This document shows, one piece after another, positions 1-8,965 of a DNA stretch of 64,000 nt. Where the stretch lies: positions 1,120,001 through 1,184,000 of the forward strand of contig NZ_AP014809.1 of NCBI RefSeq assembly GCF_002355515.1, read 5' to 3'. This DNA comes from Methylorubrum populi (GTDB taxonomy: Bacteria; Pseudomonadota; Alphaproteobacteria; Rhizobiales; Beijerinckiaceae). The position numbers and the translations under genes are program-made. The notes beneath the pieces were generated by a model. The model saw only the letters and a program-made list of their open reading frames with translations. It was not told where the DNA came from and did no database searches. How positions within the stretch are numbered: position 1 is the stretch's first letter; every line of letters begins with the position of its first letter.

Positions 1-159
1 GGGCACTTCGTCGATCCGATGAAGATCCGCGTACCCCGCGGGCGCGAGCTCGACGGGCGCCTGCTCGCAGAGTTCAAGCGGCAGCGCGATCAGACCGAGG
101 CGACGATGCAGAAGTCGAAGACCGCCACGGCGATGGCGCAGCGCGACGCGATGCGGTGA
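1..159 (+). CDS. C-terminal fragment, probable L,D-transpeptidase
   Basis: The first 52 codons are open from the window edge and end in TGA at 157-159; the 5' part lies outside the window. The fragment reads GHFVDPMKIRVPRGRELDG and continues with a charged tail rich in K, R and Q. Closing segments of the type KIRVPRGR-x-L-x-G-x-x-L-x-x-F are familiar from rhizobial YkuD-type L,D-transpeptidases, which cross-link peptidoglycan in the periplasm, so that is my tentative call. The catalytic Cys domain is not in view. It could be another envelope protein. Codon use is normal for the window. Confidence 0.4.
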   Translation, partial: GHFVDPMKIRVPRGRELDGRLLAEFKRQRDQTEATMQKSKTATAMAQRDAMR

Positions 160-326
160 GACGGCGCCCAAGATTGGGTGCGGCGAGCGCCCAGGCCGAC
201 GAAGTCAGGATCGCGCCAAGCGGTCACATCGTGCCCGGCCCCCTCACGGTCGCTCGCCGCCTCTCACGGATTCCCGAAGGGGCGGCGGCGCACAAGCCCC
301 GGTGAGACGCAGGATCAACCGAAGGT

Positions 327-1229
327 TCAGAATCCGAGCCTCGCACGCACATCGTCGGCGGTGATGCCACAGGCGCGCAGGTCGGCCAGCGCCTTGGAGC
401 CCTTCGACTTGGCGAGCTTCTCGCCATCCTCTGCCCGGATCAACGCGTGGTGGTGATAGGCCGGCGCGGGAAGGCGCAGGAGGCGCTGGAGCAGGGCGTG
501 CAGGTCGGTGGCCGCCTCCAGATCCTGCCCGCGCACCACATGGGTGATCCCCTGGACGGCGTCGTCGCAGACCACCGAGAGATGGTAGCTCGTCGGCACG
601 TCGCGCCGGACGATCACCGCGTCGCCCCAGCGGCCGGGATTGGCGGAGACGGTCTCCAGCACGCCGTCATCGGGTGAGAAGCGGCGGATGACGAGCGGTT
701 CGGCAAGCCTCCGGAGCGCCGCCGCCATGTCGAGGCGCCACGTGTGCGGCGCGCCCCGCTCACGACGGGCCGTCGCGTCGGCGGCGGACAGGTGTCGGCA
801 GGTGCCGGGGTAGAGCGGCGCGCCGTCGGGATCGCGCGGAACCGCCTCGCCGCGCGCGGCGCGGGCCGCGACCTCCGCCGCGATCTGCCCCCGCGAGCAG
901 AAGCAGGGATAGATCAGCCCACCGGTCGCCATCGCGTCGCGCGCCGCCGCGTAGTCCGAGAAGTGCTCGGATTGGCGGCGGACAGGTGACGGGAAGCGCA
1001 GGCCGAGCCAGTCAAGGTCGGCCAGGATGCCGGCCACGAATTCGGGCCGGGTGCGGCCGAGATCGATATCCTCGATGCGAAGGAGCAGGCGCCCGCCCCA
1101 CCGCTCGGCGATGCGGGCGTTCAGGAGCGCGGAATAGGCGTGGCCGAGATGCAGGCGGCCGTTCGGGCTCGGCGCGAAGCGAAGCACCGGCTCCCGCGCT
1201 CGGCCCGTCCTTTCAGACAAGCCGGCCAT
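327..1229 (-). CDS. gluQ: Glutamyl-Q tRNA(Asp) synthetase
   Basis: This 300-aa protein looks like a truncated glutamyl-tRNA synthetase without the anticodon-binding domain, which is the GluQ-RS (YadB) family. The family activates glutamate and transfers it to the queuosine base at position 34 of tRNA(Asp). The HIGH-type signature is HLGH at residues 27-30, inside FAPSPNGRLHLGH. The KMSKS-type loop reads KLAKS at 271-275. The zinc ligands expected for the family are present as C109, C111, Y140 and C144. Length fits the family (about 290-310 aa). It lies 20 bp from the end of a small minus-strand membrane protein gene, with which it may be co-transcribed. Confidence 0.93.
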   Translation of the reverse strand: MAGLSERTGRAREPVLRFAPSPNGRLHLGHAYSALLNARIAERWGGRLLLRIEDIDLGRTRPEFVAGILADLDWLGLRFPSPVRRQSEHFSDYAAARDAMATGGLIYPCFCSRGQIAAEVAARAARGEAVPRDPDGAPLYPGTCRHLSAADATARRERGAPHTWRLDMAAALRRLAEPLVIRRFSPDDGVLETVSANPGRWGDAVIVRRDVPTSYHLSVVCDDAVQGITHVVRGQDLEAATDLHALLQRLLRLPAPAYHHHALIRAEDGEKLAKSKGSKALADLRACGITADDVRARLGF

Positions 1230-1249
1230 CGTTCACGGCGGCGCCGCGG

Positions 1250-1549
1250 TCACGGCTCTCCGGCGTCGCGCAGGCATGTCATGGGGCCGGGCGTGCAGGC
1301 GATCCCCGGCAGCGAGCAGGCGGTCTCCTCGCCGATGCGGCGGCAGATCTTGCAGCCGTCGCCCCACTCGGCACAGCTCGGATTCTGTGCCGGGTCCGAG
1401 GCTGGAACAGGCGCCGGCGCGGCGTGGTGGGGCGGGCGCGGTCCGAGGGCGCCGATCAGAACGGTCGCGGCTACGAGGGCGATCACGCCCCAGGTCACCC
1501 GACGGTCGAGGCGGGCGGTCTGCGGATCAGGCGAGAGGTCGGCGGCCAT
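1250..1549 (-). CDS. Small membrane-anchored cysteine-rich protein
   Basis: A 99-aa protein of no recognised family. The N-terminus is short and charged, followed by one hydrophobic span (about residues 20-36, VTWGVIALVAATVLIGALG), a proline/alanine-rich linker, and a C-terminal part with six cysteines (C59, C66, C69, C78, C84, C91) that suggests disulfides or a metal site in the periplasm. It sits just upstream of gluQ on the same strand with a 20-bp gap. The regular cysteine spacing and clean membrane anchor argue that it is real rather than a shadow frame. Function unknown. Confidence 0.6.
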   Translation of the reverse strand: MAADLSPDPQTARLDRRVTWGVIALVAATVLIGALGPRPPHHAAPAPVPASDPAQNPSCAEWGDGCKICRRIGEETACSLPGIACTPGPMTCLRDAGEP

Positions 1550-1816
1550 GGCTGCGGTGTTCGCGCGGATCGCGCGGGGCTGTCAACGCCGACGGAACGG
1601 GCGGCCCCTTGATCCGATCGTGAGGAGGTCGCGGCCGGGTCTCGGTGGAATCACGCGGCCTGATCCGCGAGCGTGCGGGCGTTGCACACAAGCCCCACCC
1701 GCAATCTGTGCATGCAGTTGCGGAACTTCCGGCACACTCGTTGCGATGACGGAAACCGGCAGATCAAGAAGCGGCCCTTGGGAGGAGAAACTCACGCCAC
1801 CACGGAGCCTCCACGC

Positions 1817-2035
1817 ATGCTCTACGGCCTCTATTTCCTGACCTGCATGGTCGCGAACCCCACCCATTGCGTTATGCGGGTTCACCGCTTCAACGAGGAT
1901 ATCGTCACCCCGCAGCAATGCCTGTCGGTGGCCCAGCCGCAGATGGCAGCGTGGCAGAACGCCCATGGGGACCGCTGGCGGGTCGCCCGCTTCCGCTGCG
2001 GTGCGCCGCCCCGGGATGACGGGACGCGGATCTGA
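1817..2035 (+). CDS. Small conserved-looking hypothetical protein
   Basis: A 72-aa reading frame starting MLYGLYFLTCMVANPTHC. I chose the ATG at 1817 because a GGAG lies at 1804-1807 with 9-nt spacing; a longer frame upstream lacks protein character. The protein has four cysteines (C10, C18, C35, C58) and a short hydrophobic start, with no domain I recognise. It is convergent with htpG, 22 bp away. The preceding 267 bp (1550-1816) hold no gene that I can support. Confidence 0.5.
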   Translation: MLYGLYFLTCMVANPTHCVMRVHRFNEDIVTPQQCLSVAQPQMAAWQNAHGDRWRVARFRCGAPPRDDGTRI

Positions 2036-2057
2036 TCGTCCGCATCCCGCCCTTCTC

Positions 2058-3938
2058 TCAAGCCGACTCGGCCGGCTTCGCAACAGTGCCCGCCAGCGCT
2101 GCCGCGACGGCACGGGCGAAGGCCACCGGATCGCGCGGCGTGTCGCCGTCCTGAACGCGGGCGAGGTCAAGCAGCGTGCCGGCCTCCGCCTTCACATCCT
2201 CGCCGGCCTCGACCCGGTCGTTGAGCGACCGGATCAGGGCGTGGCGCGGGTTGATCTCCAGGATCGGCGCGGACCCGCCGAAGCCGCGGCCGGCCCGGCG
2301 CAGCAGGCGCTGCATCTGCAGGTCGGGGCCCATGCCGGAGGCGGCGAGCACCACGGCGCTGTCCACGAGACGGTCGGTCGTGCGCACGTCGGAGACGTCG
2401 GGCTCCAGCGCGAGCTTGAGGGCGGCCACGAGCTTGTCGAGCGCGGGCGCGTCCTCGGCCGCCTCACCTTCTGGCTTGAGCTTGGCGAGATCGGCCGAGC
2501 CCTGCGTGACCGAGCGCAGGGGCTTGTCCTCGAACTTGCCCAGCTGCTCCGGCCAGAACGCATCGACGTGGTCGGAGAGCAGCAGCACCTCGACCCCGCG
2601 GGCGCGGAATCCTTCGAGCTGGGCGGAGTTCTTGAGCGCCTCCACGTCGTCGGCGACGAGGTAGTAGATCGCCTCCTGCTCCGGCTTCATCCGCGACACG
2701 TAATCCGGCAGCGAGGTCCAGCCGCCTTCCGTCGAGGAGCGGAAGCGCAGCAGCGGCGCGATCTCGGCGCGGCGCTCGAAATCCTCGTAGATGCCCTCCT
2801 TCAGCACCGAGCCGAAGTTCTCGAAGAACTTCTGGTATTCCTCGGCCTTCTCGGTGTTCTTCGAGCGGCTCGACAGCTCGTTGATGACGCGGGTGGTCAC
2901 GGCGCGACGGATCTTCTGGAGCGTCGGCGTCGATTGCAGCATCTCGCGGGAGACGTTGAGCGGCAGGTCGTCGGTATCGACCACGCCGTGGACGAAGCGC
3001 AGCCAGTTCGGCAGCAGCTCCGCCTCATCGGTGATGAACATGCGCCGCACGTGCAGCCGCACCTTGGAGCGGCGGTCGTCCTCCACCGGCATGAACGGCT
3101 TCATGCTCGGCACGAACAGGAGGCCGGTGAATTCGAGCGCGCCCTCCGCCCGCCAGTGCAGGGTCGCCCAGGGCTCGTCGAAGCCGTGGCTGACGGTGCG
3201 GTAGAACTCCTTGTACTGCTCGTCCGTGATCTCGGATTTGGGCTTGCGCCAGAGCGCGGTGCCGCGGTTGGCGGCCTCCTCCTTGCCCTCCGCGTCACGG
3301 ATGGCGATCGGCACGGCGATGTTGTCGGCCCATTTGCGCACGACGTGGTCGAGCCGGTAGCTCTCCAGATACTCGTCGGCGTCCTCCTTCAGGTGCAGCA
3401 CGATGTCGGTGCCGGCCTGCTCGCGGGCGGTGGGCTCCAGGGTGTAGCTGCCCTTGCCGTCGGAGGCCCAGGTCCAGGCCTCGTCCGAGCCCGCCCGGCG
3501 CGAGGTGACGGTCACGCGGTCGGCCACCATGAAGGCGGAGTAGAAGCCGACGCCGAACTGGCCGATCAGGCTCGGGCGCAGATCATCGCCTTCACCGCCC
3601 TTGGCCTCGCCGAGTGCCTGCGAGAAGGCGCGGGTGCCCGAGCGGGCGATGGTGCCGAGGTTCTGCGCCAGATCCTCCTTGCTCATGCCGATGCCGGAAT
3701 CGGAGATGGTGAGCGTGCGCGCCGCCTTGTCGGGGGCGATCAGCACCCGGGCGTCGGAGGGGAGCGCCAGGGCCTCGTTGGTCAGCGCCTCGAAGCGGCG
3801 CCGGTCGGTCGCGTCGGCGGCGTTGGCCACCAACTCGCGCAAAAAAATCTCGCGGTCGGAATAGAGCGCGTGGACGACGAGGTCCAAAAGGCGCCCGACC
3901 TCGGCACCGAATTCGTGCCGCTCCACCGTCTCGCTCAA
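2058..3938 (-). CDS. htpG: Chaperone HtpG (Hsp90 family)
   Basis: Cytosolic ATP-dependent Hsp90 chaperone of 626 aa, the usual length. The N-terminal GHKL ATPase domain shows the family signatures: [18 protein letters not shown] (equivalent to the E-x-x-N-A-x-D-A motif), [13 protein letters not shown] and [14 protein letters not shown]. Middle and C-terminal dimerisation domains follow. I place the start at the TTG at 3936-3938, giving [19 protein letters not shown] lies 7 nt upstream of this TTG but only 1 nt from the in-frame ATG at 3944, so the TTG is better positioned and also gives the canonical HtpG N-terminus. Transcribed alone; a 157-bp gap separates it from the next minus-strand gene. 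Confidence 0.95.
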   Translation of the reverse strand: MSETVERHEFGAEVGRLLDLVVHALYSDREIFLRELVANAADATDRRRFEALTNEALALPSDARVLIAPDKAARTLTISDSGIGMSKEDLAQNLGTIARSGTRAFSQALGEAKGGEGDDLRPSLIGQFGVGFYSAFMVADRVTVTSRRAGSDEAWTWASDGKGSYTLEPTAREQAGTDIVLHLKEDADEYLESYRLDHVVRKWADNIAVPIAIRDAEGKEEAANRGTALWRKPKSEITDEQYKEFYRTVSHGFDEPWATLHWRAEGALEFTGLLFVPSMKPFMPVEDDRRSKVRLHVRRMFITDEAELLPNWLRFVHGVVDTDDLPLNVSREMLQSTPTLQKIRRAVTTRVINELSSRSKNTEKAEEYQKFFENFGSVLKEGIYEDFERRAEIAPLLRFRSSTEGGWTSLPDYVSRMKPEQEAIYYLVADDVEALKNSAQLEGFRARGVEVLLLSDHVDAFWPEQLGKFEDKPLRSVTQGSADLAKLKPEGEAAEDAPALDKLVAALKLALEPDVSDVRTTDRLVDSAVVLAASGMGPDLQMQRLLRRAGRGFGGSAPILEINPRHALIRSLNDRVEAGEDVKAEAGTLLDLARVQDGDTPRDPVAFARAVAAALAGTVAKPAESA

Positions 3939-4095
3939 GAGCATGCCTCCGCAGTTGGAGTGCCGGGCGACGGGACCGCAACGGCGCGGCCGCGGCATCG
4001 CGAGCGACACTCATCAAAAAGCGGGGGCGATATGCCCATGGCAGGACGGCAATTCAATCGCCGCCTGTGTGTCCCGGCGACGAAATCGTCGCGTT

Positions 4096-4410
4096 TCAGG
4101 CGGCCAGCGCCGTCTGCGAGGCGGCACTGGCGCCCGGGGCCGTCTCGATGCGCTGATGCACGGTGTCGAAGGCGGTCCGGATGGCCGCCACCGCGTCCTC
4201 GACGGCGACCAGGGCGGCGAGCTGCACGTTGCCCGGAACTTCGCCGACCCGGCGGGTCGCGGACACAATGGAGTGCTCGAGCTTCAACAGCTCTTCCTCG
4301 GCATTCGCACCGGAAAGATGAGCCAGCCGCTGAAGTGCTGCTTCCAAAGCATGGCGCAAGACAAGTGTTCTCACACGATCCTGAAGGATCGCCCGGTCGT
4401 TGTGCTTCAT
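4096..4410 (-). CDS. Small helical hypothetical protein
   Basis: About 104 aa from the ATG at 4410 (MKHNDRAILQDRVRT), or 116 aa from an ATG at 4446; neither has a strong ribosome site, so the start is uncertain. The sequence is mostly amphipathic helix (LVLRHALEAALQRLAHL, then EEELLKLEHSIVSATRR) with an alanine-rich end and no membrane span or known motif. It is probably a small cytosolic helical-bundle protein. It lies upstream of htpG on the same strand. The 325 bp from 4411 to 4735, up to ggt, hold nothing else recognisable. Confidence 0.45.
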   Translation of the reverse strand: MKHNDRAILQDRVRTLVLRHALEAALQRLAHLSGANAEEELLKLEHSIVSATRRVGEVPGNVQLAALVAVEDAVAAIRTAFDTVHQRIETAPGASAASQTALAA

Positions 4411-4735
4411 GTGCGGAGATACCTGCCGATTCGCGAGGGCGATCATGTCACCCAGCCCGTCCCGGCGCAGTTCCTTTTCTGCAACATTTGCGGAAAGGCA
4501 GGCGTCGCGGCGGAACCTTTTCAGATGTCGCGAGAGCCGCCCTTCCCGCAGTCCTGAGCCCGCTCACCGGCGAGACCGGCGGCGAGAGCGCATCTCGCGG
4601 CCGACGCGCGGCCGGCGAATGCCGGGCCTGCACCGGAACATGGAGCGTGACGGTTGCCCTGCGCGCCCGCGCATGGTCCTGATCCTGCCTCTCGCTTCTG
4701 CCTTTTCCGACCTCAGGTTTCGTCAGAGTCTCAGC

Positions 4736-6331
4736 ATGCCCGACACGCCCGTCTTCGCCCATGCGGCCGTCGCCGCCCCCCACGCACTGGCGGCCGCGGC
4801 CGGACAGAATGTGCTGGCGCAGGGCGGCAACGCGATCGAGGCGATGGTCGCCATGGCTGCCGCCATCGCGGTGGTCTACCCGCACATGAACGGCATCGGC
4901 GGCGACGGCTTCTGGCTGATCCGCGAGAAGAACGGCCGCGTGCGCGGCATCGAGGCCTGCGGACCGGCCGGCCGGCTCGCCACCCGCGACCGCTACCGGG
5001 AGAAGGGATTCGACGCGATCCCCTCCCGCGGCCCCGACGCGGCGGTGACGGTGGCCGGCACCATCGGCGGCTGGCGCCTCGCCCTCGACATGGCCCGCGC
5101 CTTCGGCGGCCGGCTGCCCCTCGACGCGATCCTCGCCGACGCGATCCGTCACGCCCGCGAGGGCTGCCCGGTCTCGGCTTCGGAGGCGCGCTACGTGCCG
5201 AAGGAGCTCGACACGCTCCACGACGCGCCGAATTTTTCGAAGACCTATCTGGCGGACGGTAAGCCCTACGCGGCCGGCGCGCTCCGGGCACAGCCCAAGC
5301 TCGCCGACACCCTAGCCCAGCTCGTCCATGCCGGGCTCGACGACTTCTACCGAGGCGATATCGGCCGCGAGATCGCCGGCGACCTGGAGCGTCTCGGCGC
5401 GCCGGTGACCCGCGCGGATCTCGAAGCCTATTCGGCCAAGGAGCGGGCGCCCCTGACCCTGCGGCGGCGCGATGCCACGCTCTACAACTTCCCGCCGCCC
5501 ACCCAGGGCATCGCGGCGCTGATCATTCTCGGGATCTTCGACCGGCTGAACATCCGTGAGCCGGAGACCACCGCCCACTATCACGGGCTGATCGAGGCGA
5601 CGAAGCGCGCCTTCGCCATCCGCGACCGCTTCGTCACGGATTTCGACCGCCTCAAGGGCGACCCGGCCGCCTTCCTCGATCCGAAGCGCCTCGACCGCGA
5701 GGCGGCACTGATCGATAGGGGCCGCGCCGCGAGCATTCCGGTGCGCTCGGGCGAGGGCGACACCGTCTGGATGGGCGCGATCGACAATGACGGCATGGCC
5801 GTCTCCTTCATCCAGTCGGTCTACTGGGAATACGGCTCCGGCACGGTGCTGCCCGGCACCGGCATCTGCTGGCAGAACCGCGGCATGTCCTTCTCGCTCG
5901 ATGCCGGCGCCGTGAACCCGCTGGAGCCGGGCCGGCGCCCGTTCCACACCCTGATCCCGGCGCTCGCCGCCTTCGACGATGGGCGGGTGATGTCTTACGG
6001 CTCCATGGGCGGCGACGGGCAGCCGCAGTTTCAGGCCCAGATCTTCACCCGCTACGCCGATTACGGGATGTCGGTGGCCGATGCGGTGGACGCGCCGCGC
6101 CTGCTCTACGGCCGCACCTGGGGCGCGGAATCGCTCAGCGTGAAGGTCGAGGACCGGTTCGATCCGGGCTGCATCGCGGCGCTCAGGCGGATGGGCCACG
6201 ACATCGAGGAGCTGGGCGGCGCCTATATCGACTCGCTCGGCCATGCCGGCATGCTGGTGCGCCACGTCAAGGACGGGCGGATCGAAGCGACGCACGATCC
6301 GCGCTCCGACGGCGGCGCGGCAGGGCTCTGA
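4736..6331 (+). CDS. ggt: Gamma-glutamyltransferase family protein
   Basis: A 531-aa N-terminal-nucleophile hydrolase of the gamma-glutamyltranspeptidase family, which cleaves gamma-glutamyl bonds (glutathione and related compounds). The family self-cleaves before a threonine; here the site aligns with T343 in EGDTVWMGAIDNDGMAVSF, predicting a large subunit of 342 residues and a small one of 189. The small subunit keeps the glycine-rich GSMGGDGQPQ near 422-431. The usual T-T-H at the cleavage site reads T-V-W, so this belongs to the divergent GGT-like branch and the substrate is open. I chose ATG 4736 because homology begins at DTPVFAHAAVAAPHALA; upstream codons lack family character. No signal peptide is visible, so it may be cytosolic. 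Confidence 0.85.
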   Translation: MPDTPVFAHAAVAAPHALAAAAGQNVLAQGGNAIEAMVAMAAAIAVVYPHMNGIGGDGFWLIREKNGRVRGIEACGPAGRLATRDRYREKGFDAIPSRGPDAAVTVAGTIGGWRLALDMARAFGGRLPLDAILADAIRHAREGCPVSASEARYVPKELDTLHDAPNFSKTYLADGKPYAAGALRAQPKLADTLAQLVHAGLDDFYRGDIGREIAGDLERLGAPVTRADLEAYSAKERAPLTLRRRDATLYNFPPPTQGIAALIILGIFDRLNIREPETTAHYHGLIEATKRAFAIRDRFVTDFDRLKGDPAAFLDPKRLDREAALIDRGRAASIPVRSGEGDTVWMGAIDNDGMAVSFIQSVYWEYGSGTVLPGTGICWQNRGMSFSLDAGAVNPLEPGRRPFHTLIPALAAFDDGRVMSYGSMGGDGQPQFQAQIFTRYADYGMSVADAVDAPRLLYGRTWGAESLSVKVEDRFDPGCIAALRRMGHDIEELGGAYIDSLGHAGMLVRHVKDGRIEATHDPRSDGGAAGL

Positions 6332-6419
6332 CCGAGCCGAGGGTTACACCACCCGCGGCACGCGCATACCCTCCCGCCGAAACCCGCCCCACAAGCGGGC
6401 GCGACAGGAGGAGCGATCC

Positions 6420-8057
6420 TTGGCCCACTTCATCAACGACCGCGCCGGTCTCGTCACCGACGCCATCGACGGCCTCGTTGCAGGCAGCGGCGGGGCCCTG
6501 GCACGGCTCGACGGCTATCCCGAGATCCGCGTCGTGCTGCGGGCCGAGCCGGAGCCCGGCAAGGTCGCCGTGGTCTCCGGCGGCGGCTCGGGGCACGAGC
6601 CGGCCCATGCCGGCTTCGTCGGGCCGGGCCTGCTCGCGGCGGCGGTGTGCGGCGACGTGTTCGCCTCGCCCTCCGTCGATGCGGTGCTCGCCGGCATCCT
6701 GGCGGTGACGGGCGAGGCCGGCTGCGTCCTCATCGTGAAGAACTATGCCGGCGACCGGCTGAATTTCGGCCTCGCCGCCGAGCGCGCCCGGGCTCTCGGC
6801 CGCCGGGTCGAGACCGTGCTGGTCGCCGACGACATCGCCCTGCCCGACGCGCCCCGGCCGCGGGGGCTTGCCGGCACGCTCCTCGTCCACAAGGCCGCGG
6901 GCCACGCCGCCGCCGCCGGCGCCGCCCTGGAGGAGGTCGCGGCCCTCGCCCGGCGCACGGCCGGCGCGGTCCGCACCCTCGGCATCGCCGTCTCCACTGC
7001 GACGATCCCCGGCGCGAAGCCGGAGCCGCGGCTGGCGGAAGGTCAGGCGGAACTCGGCCTCGGCATCCACGGCGAGCCCGGCATCGAGCGCATCGACCTG
7101 CCCCGCGCTGATGCGCTTGCCGCGCTTATGACCGCGCGCTTTCCCGCTCCCATCGCGGGGGCCGACCGGCTCGCGCTCCTCGTCAACAATCTCGGCTCGA
7201 CTACGGCCCTCGAGATGGAGGTGCTGACGAAGGCGGTGCTCGCGACCGACCTCGGACGGCGGGTGCGGCTGCTGCTCGGCCCCTCCCCGGTCATGACCGC
7301 CCTCGACATGCACGGCGCCTCCCTCACCTTTCTCGCGCTGGACGAGGCCATCGAGGCGGCGCTCCTCGCCGAGACGCCGGTCGCCACCTGGCCGCGGGCG
7401 CGGATCCTGCGCGAGGCGGTCGTCCGGCCGCTGCCGGAGGGGCTGTCCGGCGGGCCGGCGCCGGCGCCCTCGCGGGATGCGGTCGTCGCCGCGCGGATCG
7501 AGGCGGTGTGCCGGGCCCTGATCGCGGCGGAGGACGCGCTCAACGCCCTCGACGCGCGGGTGGGCGACGGCGACACCGGCTCGACCTTCGCCGAGGGCGC
7601 CCGCGCCGTGCTGGCCGATCTCGACCGCCTGCCCCAGGCCGAGCCCGCCGCGCTCTGCCGCGCGCTCGGCGAGCGCCTCGGGCGTGCCACGGGCGGATCG
7701 AGCGGCGTGCTGCTCTCGATCTTCTTCGCCGCCGCCGGCTCGGCCCTCGCAGCGGGCGCCGACTGGCCGAAGGCCTGCGCCGCCGGGCTGGATCGGGTGC
7801 GCGAGATCGGCGGCGCCGGCCCCGGCGACCGCACGATGCTCGACGCGGCGATTCCCGCGGTCGAGGCGCTGGCGGCCTCCGGTCTCGGCGCGGCGGCGCG
7901 GGCGGCCCGCGCGGGCGCCGAGGCGACCGCCGGGATGGAGCGGGCCGGCACCGGCCGCTCGAGCTATCTTGCCAGCGGCGATCTGAAGGGCCACCCCGAT
8001 CCCGGAGCCGTCGCGGTGGCGACCGCTTTCGAGGCGCTGGCCGCGGAGTCGAAGTGA
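6420..8057 (+). CDS. dhaKL: Dihydroxyacetone kinase, DhaK-DhaL fusion
   Basis: One 545-aa chain carries both halves of an ATP-dependent dihydroxyacetone kinase, as in Citrobacter-type enzymes, rather than the separate subunits of the PTS-dependent form. The DhaK half has SGGGSGHEPAHAGFVG and the substrate-binding histidine in GLGIHGEPG (H217), which forms a hemiaminal with dihydroxyacetone. The DhaL half has the Mg-ATP motif GDGDTG at 382-387 and GRATGGSSGVL. I start at the TTG at 6420-6422 because a GGAGG sits 8 nt upstream and the N-terminus AHFINDRAGLV is canonical. It probably phosphorylates dihydroxyacetone to DHAP in the cytosol. The methyltransferase gene follows after only 11 bp. Confidence 0.9.
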   Translation: MAHFINDRAGLVTDAIDGLVAGSGGALARLDGYPEIRVVLRAEPEPGKVAVVSGGGSGHEPAHAGFVGPGLLAAAVCGDVFASPSVDAVLAGILAVTGEAGCVLIVKNYAGDRLNFGLAAERARALGRRVETVLVADDIALPDAPRPRGLAGTLLVHKAAGHAAAAGAALEEVAALARRTAGAVRTLGIAVSTATIPGAKPEPRLAEGQAELGLGIHGEPGIERIDLPRADALAALMTARFPAPIAGADRLALLVNNLGSTTALEMEVLTKAVLATDLGRRVRLLLGPSPVMTALDMHGASLTFLALDEAIEAALLAETPVATWPRARILREAVVRPLPEGLSGGPAPAPSRDAVVAARIEAVCRALIAAEDALNALDARVGDGDTGSTFAEGARAVLADLDRLPQAEPAALCRALGERLGRATGGSSGVLLSIFFAAAGSALAAGADWPKACAAGLDRVREIGGAGPGDRTMLDAAIPAVEALAASGLGAAARAARAGAEATAGMERAGTGRSSYLASGDLKGHPDPGAVAVATAFEALAAESK

Positions 8058-8068
8058 GACGATCGACG

Positions 8069-8914
8069 ATGAGCACCCTGAACAAGGACCAGAGCGACTA
8101 CTGGAACGGCGAGGTCGGACAGCGCTGGGCCACCCACCACCGGGCGCTCGACACCGCCTTCGCGCCCTTCACCGAGGCTCTGTTCGCCCGCGCCGCGCTC
8201 GCGCCCGGCGCCCGCGTGCTCGATATCGGCTGCGGCGCCGGCGACACCGCCCTGATCGCCGCGCGACAGGTCGGGAGCGACGGCCACATCACAGCCGCCG
8301 ACCTGTCCGAGCCGCTGCTCGCCGTCGGCCGGGAACGCGCGGCCCGAGAGGCGCCGGGCGCCGCCCCGATCGAATGGCTCCGGGCCGACGCCCAGGATCA
8401 CGCCTTCGGCACGCGCTTCGACCACGCCCTCTCCCGCTTCGGTGTGATGTTCTTCGAGGATTCCGCCGCCGCCTTCGCCAACATCCGCCACGCCCTCGAA
8501 CCGGACGGGCGGCTGACCTTCCTCTGCTGGCGGAGCATGGCGGAGAACGACTGGGTCATGGTCCCGCGTGCGGTGGTCCTGCCGCTGCTGCCCGAAGTCG
8601 AGCCGCCGCAGCCCGGCGCACCGGGTCCCTTCCGGTTCGCCGCGCCCGACACGGCTCTGCCCATTTTGGAGGCAGCCGCTTTTCGCGCCATCGAGTGCGA
8701 GCCCGTAAATCGAGCAATGCGCCTCGGTGACACGCCTGAGGCAGCGGCCAGCTTCGCGGCGACCCGCGGCCCCATCGCGCGCCTGCTCCGTGAGTGCGAT
8801 CCGGCTTTGCAGGAGGATGCCTTGAAAAGCATCACCGATTTGTTCGCCGACCGCTTCGGGAGCGGTCCGGTCAGCCTCGGCGCCGCCTGCTGGCTTATCT
8901 CCGCGCGAACCTGA
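8069..8914 (+). CDS. Class I SAM-dependent methyltransferase
   Basis: A 281-aa protein with a Rossmann-type SAM-binding fold. Motif I is VLDIGCGAG at residues 50-58, followed by the acidic strand end ITAADLSEP and the post-motif ALSRFGVMFFED. The overall pattern (YWNGEVGQRWATHH at the start, GRLTFLCWRSMAEN in the middle) is that of UbiE/COQ5-like methyltransferases of unknown substrate, common in this order. It starts 11 bp after dhaKL, so the two are probably one transcript. No metabolic link between dihydroxyacetone kinase and this methyltransferase is known to me. Confidence 0.8.
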   Translation: MSTLNKDQSDYWNGEVGQRWATHHRALDTAFAPFTEALFARAALAPGARVLDIGCGAGDTALIAARQVGSDGHITAADLSEPLLAVGRERAAREAPGAAPIEWLRADAQDHAFGTRFDHALSRFGVMFFEDSAAAFANIRHALEPDGRLTFLCWRSMAENDWVMVPRAVVLPLLPEVEPPQPGAPGPFRFAAPDTALPILEAAAFRAIECEPVNRAMRLGDTPEAAASFAATRGPIARLLRECDPALQEDALKSITDLFADRFGSGPVSLGAACWLISART

Positions 8915-8924
8915 GGTTCAATTC

Positions 8925-8940
8925 TGGCACGTCCCTTGCG
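8925..8940 (+). promoter_or_regulatory. Candidate sigma-54 (RpoN) promoter
   Basis: The sequence CTGGCACGTCCCTTGCG has the sigma-54 layout TGGCACG-N4-TTGC: GG at 8926-8927 and GC at 8938-8939, exactly 12 bp apart as in -24/-12 elements. Transcription would start near 8951, 15 nt upstream of the OFA transporter start codon. The site sits in the only gap between the methyltransferase and the transporter. No enhancer-binding regulator gene is nearby. Confidence 0.55.
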
Positions 8941-8965
8941 GATCCCCCGCGCCGCATGGGAGTGA

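Noticed and set aside
1965..4682. A 905-codon plus-strand frame opposite htpG
   Set aside because: Antisense shadow of htpG; no protein family features.
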